The translations under genes and the position numbers were made by a program. The notes beneath the pieces are model-generated. The model did not search any database, had not been told where the DNA came from, and was given only the letters and a program-made list of their open reading frames with translations. A DNA stretch of 64,000 nucleotides from Amphibalanus amphitrite (taxonomy: Eukaryota > Arthropoda > Thecostraca > Balanomorpha > Balanidae). Of this stretch, positions 37,764 to 50,300 are shown piece by piece (within the stretch, counting starts at the first letter, position 1; each line of letters opens with the position of its first letter). Location: the NCBI RefSeq assembly GCF_019059575.1, contig NW_024883101.1:62001-126000 (forward strand). The letters run 5' to 3'.

Positions 37764-39234
37764 GAGAGAAGAGCGGCTATGAAAAAAAAATTTGAAATAC
37801 GATACAATATGTGTCTTGTCCTCTGCATGGGTGGGATGCGTGTATTATTTGTGTTACTCCGGTATTCGAGCTAATTACATACTTTGAAGTCATTTGTAAC
37901 TCACCTTTCTTCATTTTTTATCATAAATCAATAGTTGTTTGACCTTAACAAGTGGCAAGTCGGAACAAACTGGTTCATTTGCAATTACAAGTGGCTGCAA
38001 GCTGGAAACATAGTTGAAACGTTTTTCGACTGCCATCTCATTTAGAATGCTAGTGTGTTTCTGAACACCGCCTTTATTAGTGGATACATTAGCATATATT
38101 ATTAATGACCTTGTGCGCGCTTGGCGTTCCATGTAACCCTTATACAGAACAGGAGCAACTTACATTCCTTATCGCCTCGCTTCGCCTTTCCTGCTTCAGT
38201 TAAGTCCTTTATTTATACGCTCATTAAAGCTCTTCCGTGCAGTTGCTCAGTAACGTGGTCGCTATGTTCTGTGGCAACCCGGATCGCTAATGCAATTACG
38301 AGTAGGCTGTGTTTTCTGTTTTGTCGACCGCCCAGTACTGCAGCTCGGGTTACCGTATCAACATTCAGCCTTATCAGCCGGCCGGGTCGAAGCGCCTGAT
38401 TGCAGCTAGACCTCGGCAATCGGCACTAATGACTTGATTTAATTGAGTCGGCACTGTGCCTTTGGAGTGGAAATCCGGCGTAAATTGTGAACAGACGGAA
38501 CACAAATCGATAGTTGAGCAGCCTCGGTAGGCATTTGTTTGAATCAACCAATTATGGCGCCTTGGTTGGAATAGTCGCAAACAAATGTTATACTGAAACG
38601 GCTTTCGGAAGGAGCCATTCTTCTAAATCAAAGAATAGAATTAAACTACTCAATAACCATGCAGATCATTTGATGCATCTCGCTGCTAAAGCGCTGGGAC
38701 AGGAAATCTTGCCATGATCTGGCGGCGTTTTAAAATGAGATACCGCGCCTCTTAACGTCCTTATTCGACGATTCGTCAGAAAGGCGCCCATCTGGATAAC
38801 TTTATGACAAAAGTCGTGACTCCTTTTGACCCTGGCGATCGGGGCAGGGTGTGGGTGGATAGATTTTTACATGGAGGAGCTCGGGATGTGATAAGCTAAT
38901 GGTACGTCTTGAGAAGGAAGGGAGGGAGGGAGGGAGTGGGGTAGCCGGACAATGAAGGAGGTAACGGGGGGGGGGGGCAGGGCGGGGCGCTCTCAGCTTC
39001 TTCAACGGAAAAAGCTGTTGAGTGTTGAGTGAACACAAATGCAAGGTGAACGATCCGTAGAATGGATTTAAACAATTGGGACACTCCATACCAATGTATT
39101 GCTCGCTTGTATACGGTTTCAGCGTTAGAGTATGAGCAGTGAGGTGCAAGTCAATATGACGATAACAAATAGTTCCTTACTAGGGGATCCTGGCTTGCTT
39201 CGCGGCGCAAAAGGTTATGAAATGATGAGACATA

Positions 39235-39700
39235 AAATTTGGGATCGAATGGTGTTTGTCCCGTGTCGATCGGCTTTCTAGAAGCTAAGATAATCGCAAA
39301 AAACCTTTTCGACTTGCAAAAGTACTTGGTACTTGCTTGGTATTGGCAAAAGTACTTGGTACTTGCTTGGTATCTGGAACATGCAAAAAGTACTTGGTAC
39401 TGGCTTGGTACTTGCAAAGGTACTTGGTACTTGAGGCAAAAAATTTGGGATCGAATGGTGTTTGTCCCGTGTCGATCGGCTTTCTAGAAGCTGAGATAAT
39501 CGCAAAAAAACCTTTTCGACTTGCAAAAGTACTTGGTACTGGCTTGGTACTTGCAAAGGTACTTGGTACTTATTGGTACCGGGTTCGCCGGGTAGGAAAA
39601 CTTGCCACTCTACTCCCCCCCAGTTCCCAGTTCCCCCCCCCCCCCCCCCAGAATTTGGTATCGATCGGTGTTGGTCCGGTGTGAATCGGTCGTGAATAGG
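39235..39700. repeat. 206-bp tandem duplication with acttggtact subrepeats
   Basis: The word aaatttgggatcgaatggtg occurs at 39235 and 39441; both copies are followed by gtttgtcccgtgtcgatcgg and by runs of gcaaaagtacttggtactt-like subrepeats of roughly 27 bp. A third, diverged start (gaatttggtatcgatcggtg) lies at 39651 after a C homopolymer. Confidence 0.93.
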
Positions 39701-40637
39701 CCTTGTTTGTCATTTCTTCCTGGGATTAAAAACGTCTCTGGCATGGCCGGCACTCGGTGATGACGTCACGGTCACTTCTGTCTTCATCGTCCTTGTTTGT
39801 CATTTCTGGTTTGGATTAAAAAAACTCAGCTTTGTGTCATTTCATGCTGGGATAAAAAAATGTGACAGACACTCGCAGTCAGATGAGCACCAACACAGGT
39901 GCTGCCATCTGCCCCGGGCACCGTCTCCGCGCTGTGATCGGCTATATTTCTTTCGGGACGCGTGAATGGCGAAAGTTTATTGGTCTCACCGGGGCTATTG
40001 AAGACGCTCTTTGTCACGGTATCATTCGTTTTTATAAACGTGCTTTGTGTGCGCCGTATCGAAGGATAATAGCGGTAGGCCCAAGGTAGAGCTTCAAATC
40101 CTACCGATAGATGGCGCAAACTACAGTTGGTAAAATCGGGACCTGTTTTTCACGAATGGCTGGTGCATGTTTGGAGCTAAGGCAAAAGCGTGCATAGCGT
40201 AGAGTGGCCAACTATGTCACGATGATATCTAGACTGATTACAGTGTCGTACGTTGGTCGTGCTCACTACAGGGCGCCGCAGAGCGTCGAACGGAGAGAGG
40301 AACTCCTCACCCGGTTAAAATATAGTCTGAGATTCTCGTTCCGTAACCATCAAATCCTCGCTAAATAGTAATTGGATGACGTAGGTACGCACTCCACCAT
40401 GCAGTGGAGAACAGGTACACAGCTGTATTACGGTGAAACGCTGTCGGCCGGAGTCGCCGCAGGCTGTTAACAAGCTTCAGGTGCTATTCTCGGTTTGACA
40501 AAAACAAGTCTCAGTTGTAGGGATTCACATCCGTCTTATCACAGGTCACAGCTATTGCTTGAGATACAGCAGTGGCACTCATATTGCTCGCCTGTAGACC
40601 TCAGGCTACGCACCGACATTTGGCAGGCCTTTGTGCA

Positions 40638-40756
40638 TCTGGCCCAATCTCGCCAAGTTATGTAAACTTAATTTCGGGGTAGTATATTTGTAGTTATGTA
40701 GTGGGGTAGTTTGGTATTTTACCCGAAATTGAGTTTACCGCACTTGGGCTGGGGGG
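40638..40756. repeat. Short fold-back
   Basis: The left arm gtaaacttaatttcgggg pairs with ccgaaattgagtttac near 40720-40738, with looser pairing outside (ggcccaa with ttgggct). The loop is about 45 bp. Confidence 0.75.
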
Positions 40757-43491
40757 ATCCATGTGATCGCAAGGCACCTCGCAGTTGCGATCAAACGTAA
40801 GTTGAATCGGAACAGATATTGGAGGGATCCATCACATCGTAGGCTAAGTAGATACGCAAGTTGTATCGCAAATGGTGAAGATACGAACTAACTTTACGAA
40901 TCTTCTCGGTCGATCGGAAGGCCGATCGTAGCGAAGCTTTACCTCTTTCTCAAGAGAAAAATATAAGAAATTTTCAAAATTTTCACAAAACCGAAATATA
41001 TGTTAAACAAATGTGGTTGATGAACACGTGTGCAAAATTTGAAGTCGATTTCTTCAAAAATGGCTGCGCTAGAGCGTTTTAAATTTACACGTTGAAAACG
41101 GTCACTTTCACGTCTTTTTTGTAATCACTTTTTCAATTTTGAAATTTAAAAAGTGTTTTGGGCAATTTTTCGCGTTAATTGCGAAAATCTGACCAAAACA
41201 TGTATCGCACCATCAATGATCCGATACGCCATCAGAGACCGCGCCGCGGACAGGTGGGCGCGGCGATACCTAGGCCGCGTGGGGGTTACACTGGTGTTCG
41301 GGAAGGGCTATGTCAACGCGAGGCAGGCCGCGGGGGAGCCGGTTGCGGCGCCGGTCCGTATTTGTCGGCGCCTAACAGTGCAGCGGTGCGTTTATGGCGG
41401 AGGGAGGGGAAGCGGTGTAGTGTCGGCAAGGCCGCACACAGGAGAGGGCACACGGGCCTCCCCCCCATTCGAGTTGGGGCCCCTAATCTTTAGACCGCCG
41501 AAGACCATGTAAAATGAACTGAAATAATGATTGAAAAGACCGGGAGGGCCCATCTCGTTCCCCAGCAGGCCCATACGAGTCCATAAATGCCCAGTAGCGC
41601 AGCCAGGGGTATTGTGGTGAAATTTCAATGGCCCTCAAAAGACCTCAAAGGGCCCACAGATGGGGTCACCGGGTCCTCAGATGGTCTCGAAGGGCCCTCG
41701 GTTAGCGTCAAATGGCCCTCATCTGGTGTCAAAGGGCCCTCAGATGGCCAAATGAAGGGCCACAAGATGGCCTCAAAGGGCCCTCAGATGGGTTCAAAGG
41801 GCTCTCAGCCAACGTTAAACCTACCTCAGAAGACCTTAAAGGGCGTCAAAGGGCCCTAAACCTGCGTCAGAGGGCCCTGAGCTCGCGTCAAACGACCCTC
41901 CGAAGGCCTTAAAGAGTCCTTAGCTTGTGTCAGAGGGCCCCCAGCTGGTGTCAGTGAGCCCTCCTCAGCTGGCGCCAAAAGTCCATCTGAAGGCCTCAAA
42001 CGGTCGTCAGCTGGAGTACAACGGTCCTCAGATGCCGTCACGCGGCCCTCAAAAGTCTCAAGGAGCCCTTATAAGGTCTCAAAGGGCCCTCATTTGGCCT
42101 CAAAAGGCCCTCCGCTAGCGTTAACCGGACTTCAGAAGGCCTTAAAGGGCCCTTATCTGGTGTCAGAGGGCCCCCAGCTAGTGTCAGAGGGCCCTCAGTT
42201 GGCGCAAAATGGCCATCAGAAGGCCTCAAACGGTCCGTAACTGGAGTCCAACCGCAACGGTCCTCAGGTGGCGTCAAGCGGCCCTCAAAAAGCCTCAAAG
42301 GCCGCTTAGAAGGCAGCAAAGGGCCCTCATATGACCCCAAAGGGTCCTCTGCTGGCGTCAAACGGACCTCAGAAGGTCTCAAAGGGCGTCAAAGGGCCCT
42401 GAGCTCGTGTCAAATATAAAAGCGCCCTTAGCTGGTGTCAGGAGGCCCCCAGTTGGTGTCAGCGTGCCCTCAGCTGGTGTCAGAGAGCCCTCAGTTGGCA
42501 TCTACTGGCCATCAGAAGGCACCAAACGGTCCTCAGATGGCGTCCAACGGTCCTCAGCTGACGTTAAGAGGCCCTCAAAAAGGCCTCAAAGACCCCTCGG
42601 CTGCTGAAGAGGCCCTTAGCCTCAAAGGAAACTCAAGAGACGTTAAACGGCCCTAAAAAGGCTTGAAAGGGCCCTCTGCTGGTGGCAAAGGGCTCGCATA
42701 TGACGTCAATAACAGCTTTGTTAAAAACGGACCTGAGAGACCTTGCCGGTCCCTGGTTATAAGGGACTCCTGTCTCTTGCAGTAACCTGAGTGGCCCACG
42801 TTTACTGAGGGGCCCCTGGTTATTGAAGGAGTCCCTGGTTACTGGAAGGACCCCTGGTTATCAGAGGGTTCCCTGGTCACCTGGTGGGTCCCTGATCAAT
42901 TGAAACCTCCCGATCATCTGAGCGCCCCCTGATTGCCTTGGTCTTGGCGTTGGCGTACAGTTTAAAGTCGTCGGCACACTGCGGCCTCCTCTTTCTCAAC
43001 AAGTCCCTCTATTTCTTCTGCAGCGAGGGCGATTTCGTCAAAATACTCCTCCATCGCGAAGCCTCGTGCGCAGACGCAGTCTTCGGGGCGCTCGCTGCGC
43101 CAACTCTTGACGCCAACTGACGGGCTCCAAATGGAACAGATGGACTCCGAAACGAACATGGGAATGCCGACACATGATCCCTCCAAACTTACAGAGGAGG
43201 AGATGTCCCTGACAGCCTATTTGCAATAAGGGTCACTTTTACACTATAGACGTATGGGGAATTCGACCTTATCGACATGGTACTACGAGGTCAGCTGATC
43301 TGCTTGGCATTTAAATCGTAGTAAAACTGGCATTTAAACGCTGCGAAACAACTTACGTACAACGTAGCTCCGATTTGCCGCTCTTTCTTTTTCATCCCTC
43401 CGATTTTCTTCCGATCAAGAGAAGTTTCGTACCGAGAGAAGTTTCGCAGCCACGTCCGATATAACTTACGATAGCACGGATCCCCCCAGCC
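40747..43491. mobile_element. Possible TIR-bounded element carrying a 21-bp minisatellite
   Basis: ggctggggggatcc at 40747 is repeated in inverted orientation at 43478-43491, with further partial matches inside (cgtaagtt, atcgga, cttctctcgg). I could not find a target duplication, so the ends are tentative. Most of the interior is a minisatellite. Confidence 0.45.
41627..42930. repeat. 21-bp minisatellite array 1 (gggccctca core)
   Basis: The core gggccctcagatggcgtcaaa recurs with starts near 41671, 41692, 41713, 41734, 41757, 41778 and 41799, so the unit is 21 bp. From about 42780 a variant with a cccctggtta core continues the same spacing. Frames over it encode 7-residue repeats (GPQLVSx type) on both strands as a by-product of the 21-bp period. 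Confidence 0.93.
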
Positions 43492-43704
43492 TTGGTGAAA
43501 CTGGGCCGTGGAGAACCAATAACGTCTTGTGTTGACATGCGGTCAAATATGTTTGACGCACCCAAACATAATAACTGTCCTGTGTGGGCATCGCGCGTCG
43601 TTTTTTGTCATCCTAACCAGCGTTGGAATTCTCATTTTCAGTCCTAGTTGATAAAATCTGTCCGCCGAACAGTAACCTGACGGACTACAGCCACTTACCG
43701 CCAC

Positions 43705-43712
43705 CTCATGTC
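43705..43712. repeat. Left 8-bp target duplication of hAT-type element
   Basis: ctcatgtc; the same 8-mer is at 53688-53695. Confidence 0.9.
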
Positions 43713-43910
43713 CAGGGGTGGATTTTTTTGTTTTTTTTTTAATTGGGGTTGCACAGCCCTGAAAGGGCGCCCAAAGCGGTTCCGAGGGGCGCAATAGTCC
43801 GAAAGTGGGCGCCACCAGGTACGGACGTAAACTTGGCGTTGGGGGGGGGGGGGCGAATTGGCAAAGGGGCCCCTGTAGACCCTCGCTGGGGGGGCGGTGT
43901 GTTAGCTTAA

Positions 43911-43985
43911 CCCGCGTACCGCGGAGGGGGGGGGGGGCGAATATCCGCCCCCCTCCCCCTGAAGTTTTTCGTAAGTAGCGGAAAA
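43911..43985. repeat. Partial TTAA-family element end
   Basis: cttaacccgcgtaccgcgg followed by a G run and a C run resembles the left end of the TTAA elements at 32707 and 35800; no right end is seen before the minisatellite starts. Confidence 0.5.
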
Positions 43986-44029
43986 CTTCTGAAACCAGTA
44001 TGAGACCCTTATATAAGCCCGGCGTAAGA

Positions 44030-45710
44030 TCATTTAAGGCCAGTATTGAGATTGACCCTCATAAACCGGGTGAGACCTCGCACAGCAGTATGGGTCTTTG
44101 AACTCCAACGTGGGTCTTACGAGACCTGCCTGAGCCATCAGAGGCCAGTGCGGGCCCGGGGTCATCAAAGGCCAGTGCGGGGTCGTCAAAGGCCAGTTCG
44201 GAACCTCTGAGGTGGTGTGAGCCCTTGAGGCCAGCGTTGGTCCTTGAGAGGTCAATGTGGGACCCCTTGACTGGTATGGGCCCTAAGAGACATGTGTGGT
44301 GCCAATGCGACCCAAAATAGACACAACTAACGACATGGGGCTCTCAGACTAGCAGCGGCCCTTAAAAACCTGCACGGGCCAAACAGATCGACAGGGGCCC
44401 TCCGAGATCGGCAGAGAAAAGGAAGATAGCATGAGGCGCCTATGATGGGCAGGCCCGGGCTGTCAAAGACCTAAATGGAACTATCAGAGATCAGGGACCC
44501 TTAGCAGCAGACATGGGCCCTCAGCAACCGATGTGACCCCGATATGGTAATAGACCTTAATGCCGGCCCGCTGCGACGAGATAACGGCCCTCAAATTCCG
44601 AAATTCCGACATGGGGACCAACAGAGACTGGCAGGGAACCTTGGAGGACGGCATGAAACGCCAAAAGTTCTTCCTTGGACCCCAGAGACTAAAGATGGGA
44701 CTCTCAGAGTCTGGTGCGGGACCCTCTGAGGCCTGTTTTGGGCCACCAGGGTCCGGTTCGGTCCATCAGATGCCGGTTATGGCCCTCAAAAGCCGGTTTG
44801 GGACCCTGACTGGCCACTGGCCAGTACTGGCCCTCCAAAACCAGTTGGTCATCAGAGGCCAATGTTGGTCCTAAGAGACCGGCATCGGGCCTTCAGAAGC
44901 CAGTACGGGCCCTCAGAAGTGCCCAAGGGTTAGTCTTTGTCCGCCAGAGACAGAAATTGGGCCATCCGAAGCCACGGTGTTGGGCCCTAGGAGGCCAGTT
45001 TGGGCCGTCAGACACCAGTTTGGACCCTCAAAAGACCAGCGTGGGTCCGTACCGGCAGTGTGAGGCCCTCAGAGACCAGTACAGAGCCTTCAAAGGGCAG
45101 TTTGGAACCATCAGAGGCCGACGTGGGCCCTCACATGCCGGTGTGGTATCTTACAGGCCAGCGTGGAGCCCTCAGAGGTCAGTGTGGGGCCCTAAAAGAC
45201 CAGCATGGGTCGGTGTTGGACCCCAGAGGTCAGCATAGGGCCCTCAGAGGCCGATGTGGACCTTTAGAGACCGGCATCGGGCCTTCAGAAGTCAGTACGA
45301 GCCCTCGGGGACACACAAAGGCCAGTCTTGGGCCCCCAGAAAAAGAAATGAGGCCATTAGAGGCGTGGACCCCCAGAGACCAGTTTGGGAGCCCTCGAGA
45401 CCAGTACAGGGCCCTCAAAGGCCAGTTTGAGGCCCTCAGAGGTCGATGCGCGCTCTTAGTGACCGGCACCCAAAGGTCAGTCCTGAACCCCAGAGACAGA
45501 AATGAGGCCATCAAGAGATCAGTGTGGGGCCCTCAAAGGCCGGTTGGGGGACTCCTGATGCCGCTTTAGGTCCCTCAAGAGCCAGTGGAGGGCCCTGGGA
45601 GGTCGATGTGGGCTCTCATCGGTCAATGTGGGCCCTCATCGGTCAAGGTGGGCCCTTGACGGCCACTGAAGCGCCCTCAGAAGTCAGGATACTCAAAGAC
45701 CGGTATGGGG
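44030..45710. repeat. 21-bp minisatellite array 2 (gggccctcagaggcc core)
   Basis: The unit gggccctcagaggccagtgtg recurs every 21 bases, measured between 45063 and 45166. It shares the gggccctca core with array 1 but has a different second half. The long frame at 45000-45569 is a product of this period, not a gene. Confidence 0.92.
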
Positions 45711-46054
45711 GCTGTTACATAATACCTGGCGTTGGTTTCTTGAGCCTCGTGAGTGACGTGACAACCCGGTAAGAGCCAGGGCCCCTACGCCCATCGAGGC
45801 CCATCGGTTGTTTAAGGGGGCAAATTATATGATGGCCCCTGATTTGTCTTTGGGGGGCCATGGCCCTGATGCCCCCCCCCCCCCCCTGCGACCTCCACTG
45901 GGCACCACCCCCATGCCCCCCACTGAGCGGTGAGCGGCGCACCAGGAATCGAAATCCACGATTTTTTAAACTGGTCATAATTGCATGTCCGACAGCTCTA
46001 TACGGCCTTGTGACAGCTCAAGCTCTTGAGAGGAGGGTAGTACCTTCATTAGAG

Positions 46055-46894
46055 GGGGCGGCGCTGGCATTTGCACTTGAGGCGGCAGCGCCTACACTTA
46101 GAGGGGGCGGCACCTAAATTTTATGGGCAGCACCCTAACTTGAGGGGCGACACCCACGCATGGGGGGGGGGGCATCTATCTACATGTGAGGGAAAGGCAC
46201 CTTCATTTCAAGGGGTGGCACCTACACTTAGGGGGTGGCACCTACATTTGAGGGGGCTGCACTGCAACTAGGCCTTAGAGGGCGGTAACTACACCCTAGA
46301 GGGTGCCAACTACATTCGAAGGGACGGCACCTACATTTTATGGGATGACCGATGACACCTATGCATAAGTGGCCGGGGCAAACATTTGAGGGGGCGGCGG
46401 GGTACCTTCATTCGAGGGGGCGGCACCTGCATTCGAGGAGGGCCGGCACCTACATCCGAGGGGGCGGCACTAACATTTGAGGGGGCGGCACCTGCATTCG
46501 AGTACGGCCGGCACCTACATTCGAGGGGGCGGCACTAACATTTGAGGGGGCGGCACCTACATTCGAGGAGGGCCGGCATCTACATTCGAGGGGGCGGCAC
46601 TAGCATTTGAGGGGGGGGGGGCACCTACATTCGAGGAGGGCCGGCATCTACATTCGAAGGGGCGGCACTAACATTTGAGGGGGCGGCACCTACATTCGAG
46701 GGGCGGCATTTAGGTACATTTGAGGGGGCGGCACCAATATTCAAGAAGGGCCGGCATCTACATTCGAGGGGGCGGCACTAACATTCGAGGGGGCGGCACC
46801 TGCATTCGAAGAGGGACGGCGCCTACATTCGAAGGGGCGGCACTAACATTTGAGGGGGCGGCACTAACATTCGAGGAGGGCCGGCATCTACATT
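46055..46894. repeat. 21-bp minisatellite array 3, left part
   Basis: Units of acattcgagggggcggcacct (21 bp) alternate with 23-bp variants containing gaggagggccggcatct. The array is interrupted at 46894 by the BEL/Pao element and resumes at 52788. Confidence 0.95.
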
Positions 46895-47259
46895 TGTTGA
46901 AAATCAAAATGAAATAAATAGGGCCGGCTCTCTGGTTTGACTTAAAAAAGCTTGAATATATGAGCACTTCAATTATATTGGTGGCGGTGGTGGCAGCAGA
47001 TAGCACACTGGCGGTACACAACCTCACACGGCGGCGGTGGCGACAGAACTCAGAACGAAATACGACAACAAAGCGAAATCGGCGCGGTTAGGAAAAATAT
47101 TCGTGAAGGATGCAGGGGTTACCAAATGGGCTGCCATAGGTAAAATAAAATGACGAGGCGTAAAGGAAAGGTAGGATACAACACAGTAACGATGGAAAAC
47201 AAATACGGTACGGTAACATGAGGAGAAAAAAGGTCACAGGGCAGTAACGAATAGCGACA
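46895..47259 (-). repeat. 3' LTR of the BEL/Pao element
   Basis: 365 bp, TG...CA on the element strand (tgtcgct...caaca); sequence matches 52423-52787 base for base as far as I can read. Confidence 0.95.
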
Positions 47260-47275
47260 TACTCCCCACTTTCGA
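47260..47275 (-). promoter_or_regulatory. Polypurine tract of the BEL/Pao element
   Basis: On the - strand cgaaagtggggagta directly precedes the 3' LTR, the expected position of the plus-strand primer. Confidence 0.75.
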
Positions 47276-47354
47276 AGTGAGCCATCACTTCGAAAAGTCT
47301 CTCCTCACTCGGCACACAGTCACTTTTTCGGCACTCGCCTCGCCGACGCTCACT

Positions 47355-50300
47355 TCACTCCGACGCCTCTAGTCTCAACAGTTTGTTGATCGGGCGGCGG
47401 GTAAGTCGCCCTCTTAGCACGATACTCGCCGCGCGAGCGCGGCCGTCCGCTCCAGACAGGAGGGACACCACGCGCGCCAGAGGCCAGCGACCACGCGGAC
47501 CTTCCGCGTGCACCAGCACAATCTCTCCGACCTCGGGCAGCCGAACCGGACGGCCGCGCCGAGAGAAGCTCCACGTGCGTAGAGTCTGCAGGTACTCTTT
47601 GGTCCATCGCTGAACCAGGTGCTCGCTGATCAGCCGCTGGTGCCGCCAGCGCCGACTCAGGCTGTCCAGCTCGTGGCCAGACGGAGAGAGCACGCCACGG
47701 ATGGACGTGACCCCGAACAACAGGTGCGCGGGCGTCAGCACGTCGTCGTCACCTGGGGTGAGAGGTCGGAAGTTCAGTTGTAACGCCAACTCATACAGGG
47801 TGACTGCCAACTCCTCATGGGTAAGATAACACTGGTGCAGGGTAATGCGCAGGGACTTCTTGGTTATCCCGACCAAACGTTCCCAGAAGCCGCCCCACCA
47901 GGGCGCCGCCTCGGGTACAAAGCGCCAGGTCACAGCTGCAGGTAGGTGCCCGAGCAGGGCATGAAACGTTCTGGCATTGTCACTCACAACTAGCGATGGC
48001 GTGCCACGTAGCGCAAAGAAGCGGCGCAAAGCCAGCTTGACGTCAGCGACATTCTGAGTCTTACACAGTTCGAGATGCACAGCTCGCGACGAGGCACAGG
48101 TCAGCAGCAGTACCCATACCTTGTCGCCGCCCTTGACGTACATCGGACCGAAAAAGTCCACACCGACCCGGCTGAACGGACGACTGGGCTCCGTCCTGAA
48201 CGGGGGCAGCGCGCCATCAGCTGACCGGTACGGCGCACCCCGGTACCTCCGGCACCTGAAGCATGTACTGACCACACGATGAACAGTTCGTCTCCTCACA
48301 CAGTATTCACCAGACAGCAGTGCCAGTGTGGTGCGGGTACCCTGGTGAAACGATTTACGGTGTGCATCATCCACTATCAAGGTGGTCAGATGGGCAAACT
48401 CAGGCAGAATGATCAGAGCAGGTTCGTGAGTTCGCGTGACTGCTTCTAGGACACCATCTGCGTTTAGACGAGGTCTGACCTTCTCGAGTCGCGAGTTGGG
48501 TGGCAGCGGTGCGCCTGCCGTCAGCGCCTCCAGCTCCGGCGCGTAGGCGGCACTCTGCGAGACCCGGATCCAGAACAGCAGCGCCTCCCGGCGCTCCTCG
48601 GGTGACAGCGCTCCACTCCTCCTCTCCGTGCGCTGGTGCCTGGCGTTGTGCGCGAAACGAAGAATCCACGCGGTGCGGTTCACTGCCTGCTTGAGATGAG
48701 AACACCGAGTCACATCAAACGGTCCACGCATGACGTCTGGAATCGGATCAGGGCCACACTCTCGTCTCACGGCCACGACCTGACGTCTGACCTCGGGCCT
48801 CGTCTCTGCTTCGGCTTCTGCTGAGGGAGGCGTCAGTAGCACTAACGAGGCATCATAGTCAGGCGGACTCAAATCAAATGGTGGACCCTTCCACCACTTG
48901 TCACAGGCGATGAGAGAGGTCAGCGTTACCCCTCTCGTGCCTATGTCAGCGGGGTTATCAGAGCCTCTGACGTACCTCCACTGGTCGGCGGTCGTCAACT
49001 GAAGCACAGTCTTCACCCGGTTCTCCACGAACATCTTGAGAGGCCGCCTCCGGTTGAGCCAGTGAAGCACGTCGGTCGAGTCGGACCAGTAGGTGACTGT
49101 TGCGCTCTCCAGATGCAGCGCGTTCTTGATGAAGTCCATCAACCTGGCTCCAACAACAGCGGCCATCAGCTCCAGCCTGGGGATCGTTAGATGTGGAGAC
49201 AGGGGGGCCAGCCTACTCTTCGACATCACCAGGGCAGGCTCCCCACCCTGGACCACATACACCACCGCGCAGTAGGCGGTCCGAGACGCGTCACAAAACA
49301 CGTGAAAAGTCGCTCCGGACTGATCGTCACGCGCTCCGGCTAGGCGAGGGAACCAGATCACCCTCCCCGGCGAGTCTCTCCACCAGGCTCGGACCTCGGT
49401 CTGCAGCTCCCCACTCAGGGGACTATCCCATGTGCATTGAGCGTCAAGCCAGGTACGCTGAAACAGGGCCTTCCCCCAGATCAGCCACGGCGTCACCACG
49501 CCGAGCGGATCAAACGGTCTACTCACAGCAGATAGCAGCTCAGTCCGGGTGCCAGGGCAGGTCACCTGTGGCACGGTCACGGCCAGACGATCCGATCTTG
49601 TGCTCCACAGTAGGCCGAGCACCTTCTCGTCCTCAGTGTCGTCACCAGACATCCTGGTCTTGTGAAGATCCATGGAGGCCTCGCTGAAGACGTCACCCAT
49701 CTTCGTCAGTCCGGCCTCTGCCTCCGCCCTCGTACTGAAGGACGGGCACATGTCGTCCATGTAGACGGAATCCTGAACCTTCTGCAACAGAACAGGTTCA
49801 TCGCGCAGACACCGGCGGACGTGCTCAGCGATAGTGCACAGCAGCATGTAGGGCGAACAGGTGAGTCCAAACGGGACCCTGCGAAACCTCAGCCGCTGGC
49901 CCGCCCACAGTAGCTGCACGAACTGACGGTCCTCCTCAGTGAGTACAATCTGATGGAAAGCTGCACGAATGTCCGTCTGACAACCCACAGCTCCTGAACG
50001 GAAGTTAAGTAGCACAGCTGGTAAACGATGCAGCAGGTTCTCTCCCGGCTCAAGGTAGGAGTTCAGGCTCATACCTGCACCGTCTGGCGCTGATCCATCG
50101 AACACCACTCGCAGTTTGCCGTTGCGGTGCAGTCCTCGATGCGGTAAGATGAACTCTGATGGTGGACTCGGCAGCGCGGGCTCGATGACGGCGTCTTCCA
50201 GCAGCTGATGCAGGTGGTCATCGTACTCCTGGAACTGTTCAACATTCAACTTCTCTGTCATACGGTGAGTCCGGGTCTTCGATAACATCAGGTTAGACAC

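Noticed and set aside
40080-40110. tRNA-like B-box wording (gcttcaaatcc)
   Set aside because: No A box at the right distance and no cloverleaf could be drawn.
41590-41615. hAT-like terminus (cagtagcgcagccagggg)
   Set aside because: No matching inverted end or 8-bp duplication was found within the window.
45000-45569. 189-codon frame resembling a repetitive protein
   Set aside because: It follows exactly from the 21-bp minisatellite period (seven codons); there is no start context or splice site.
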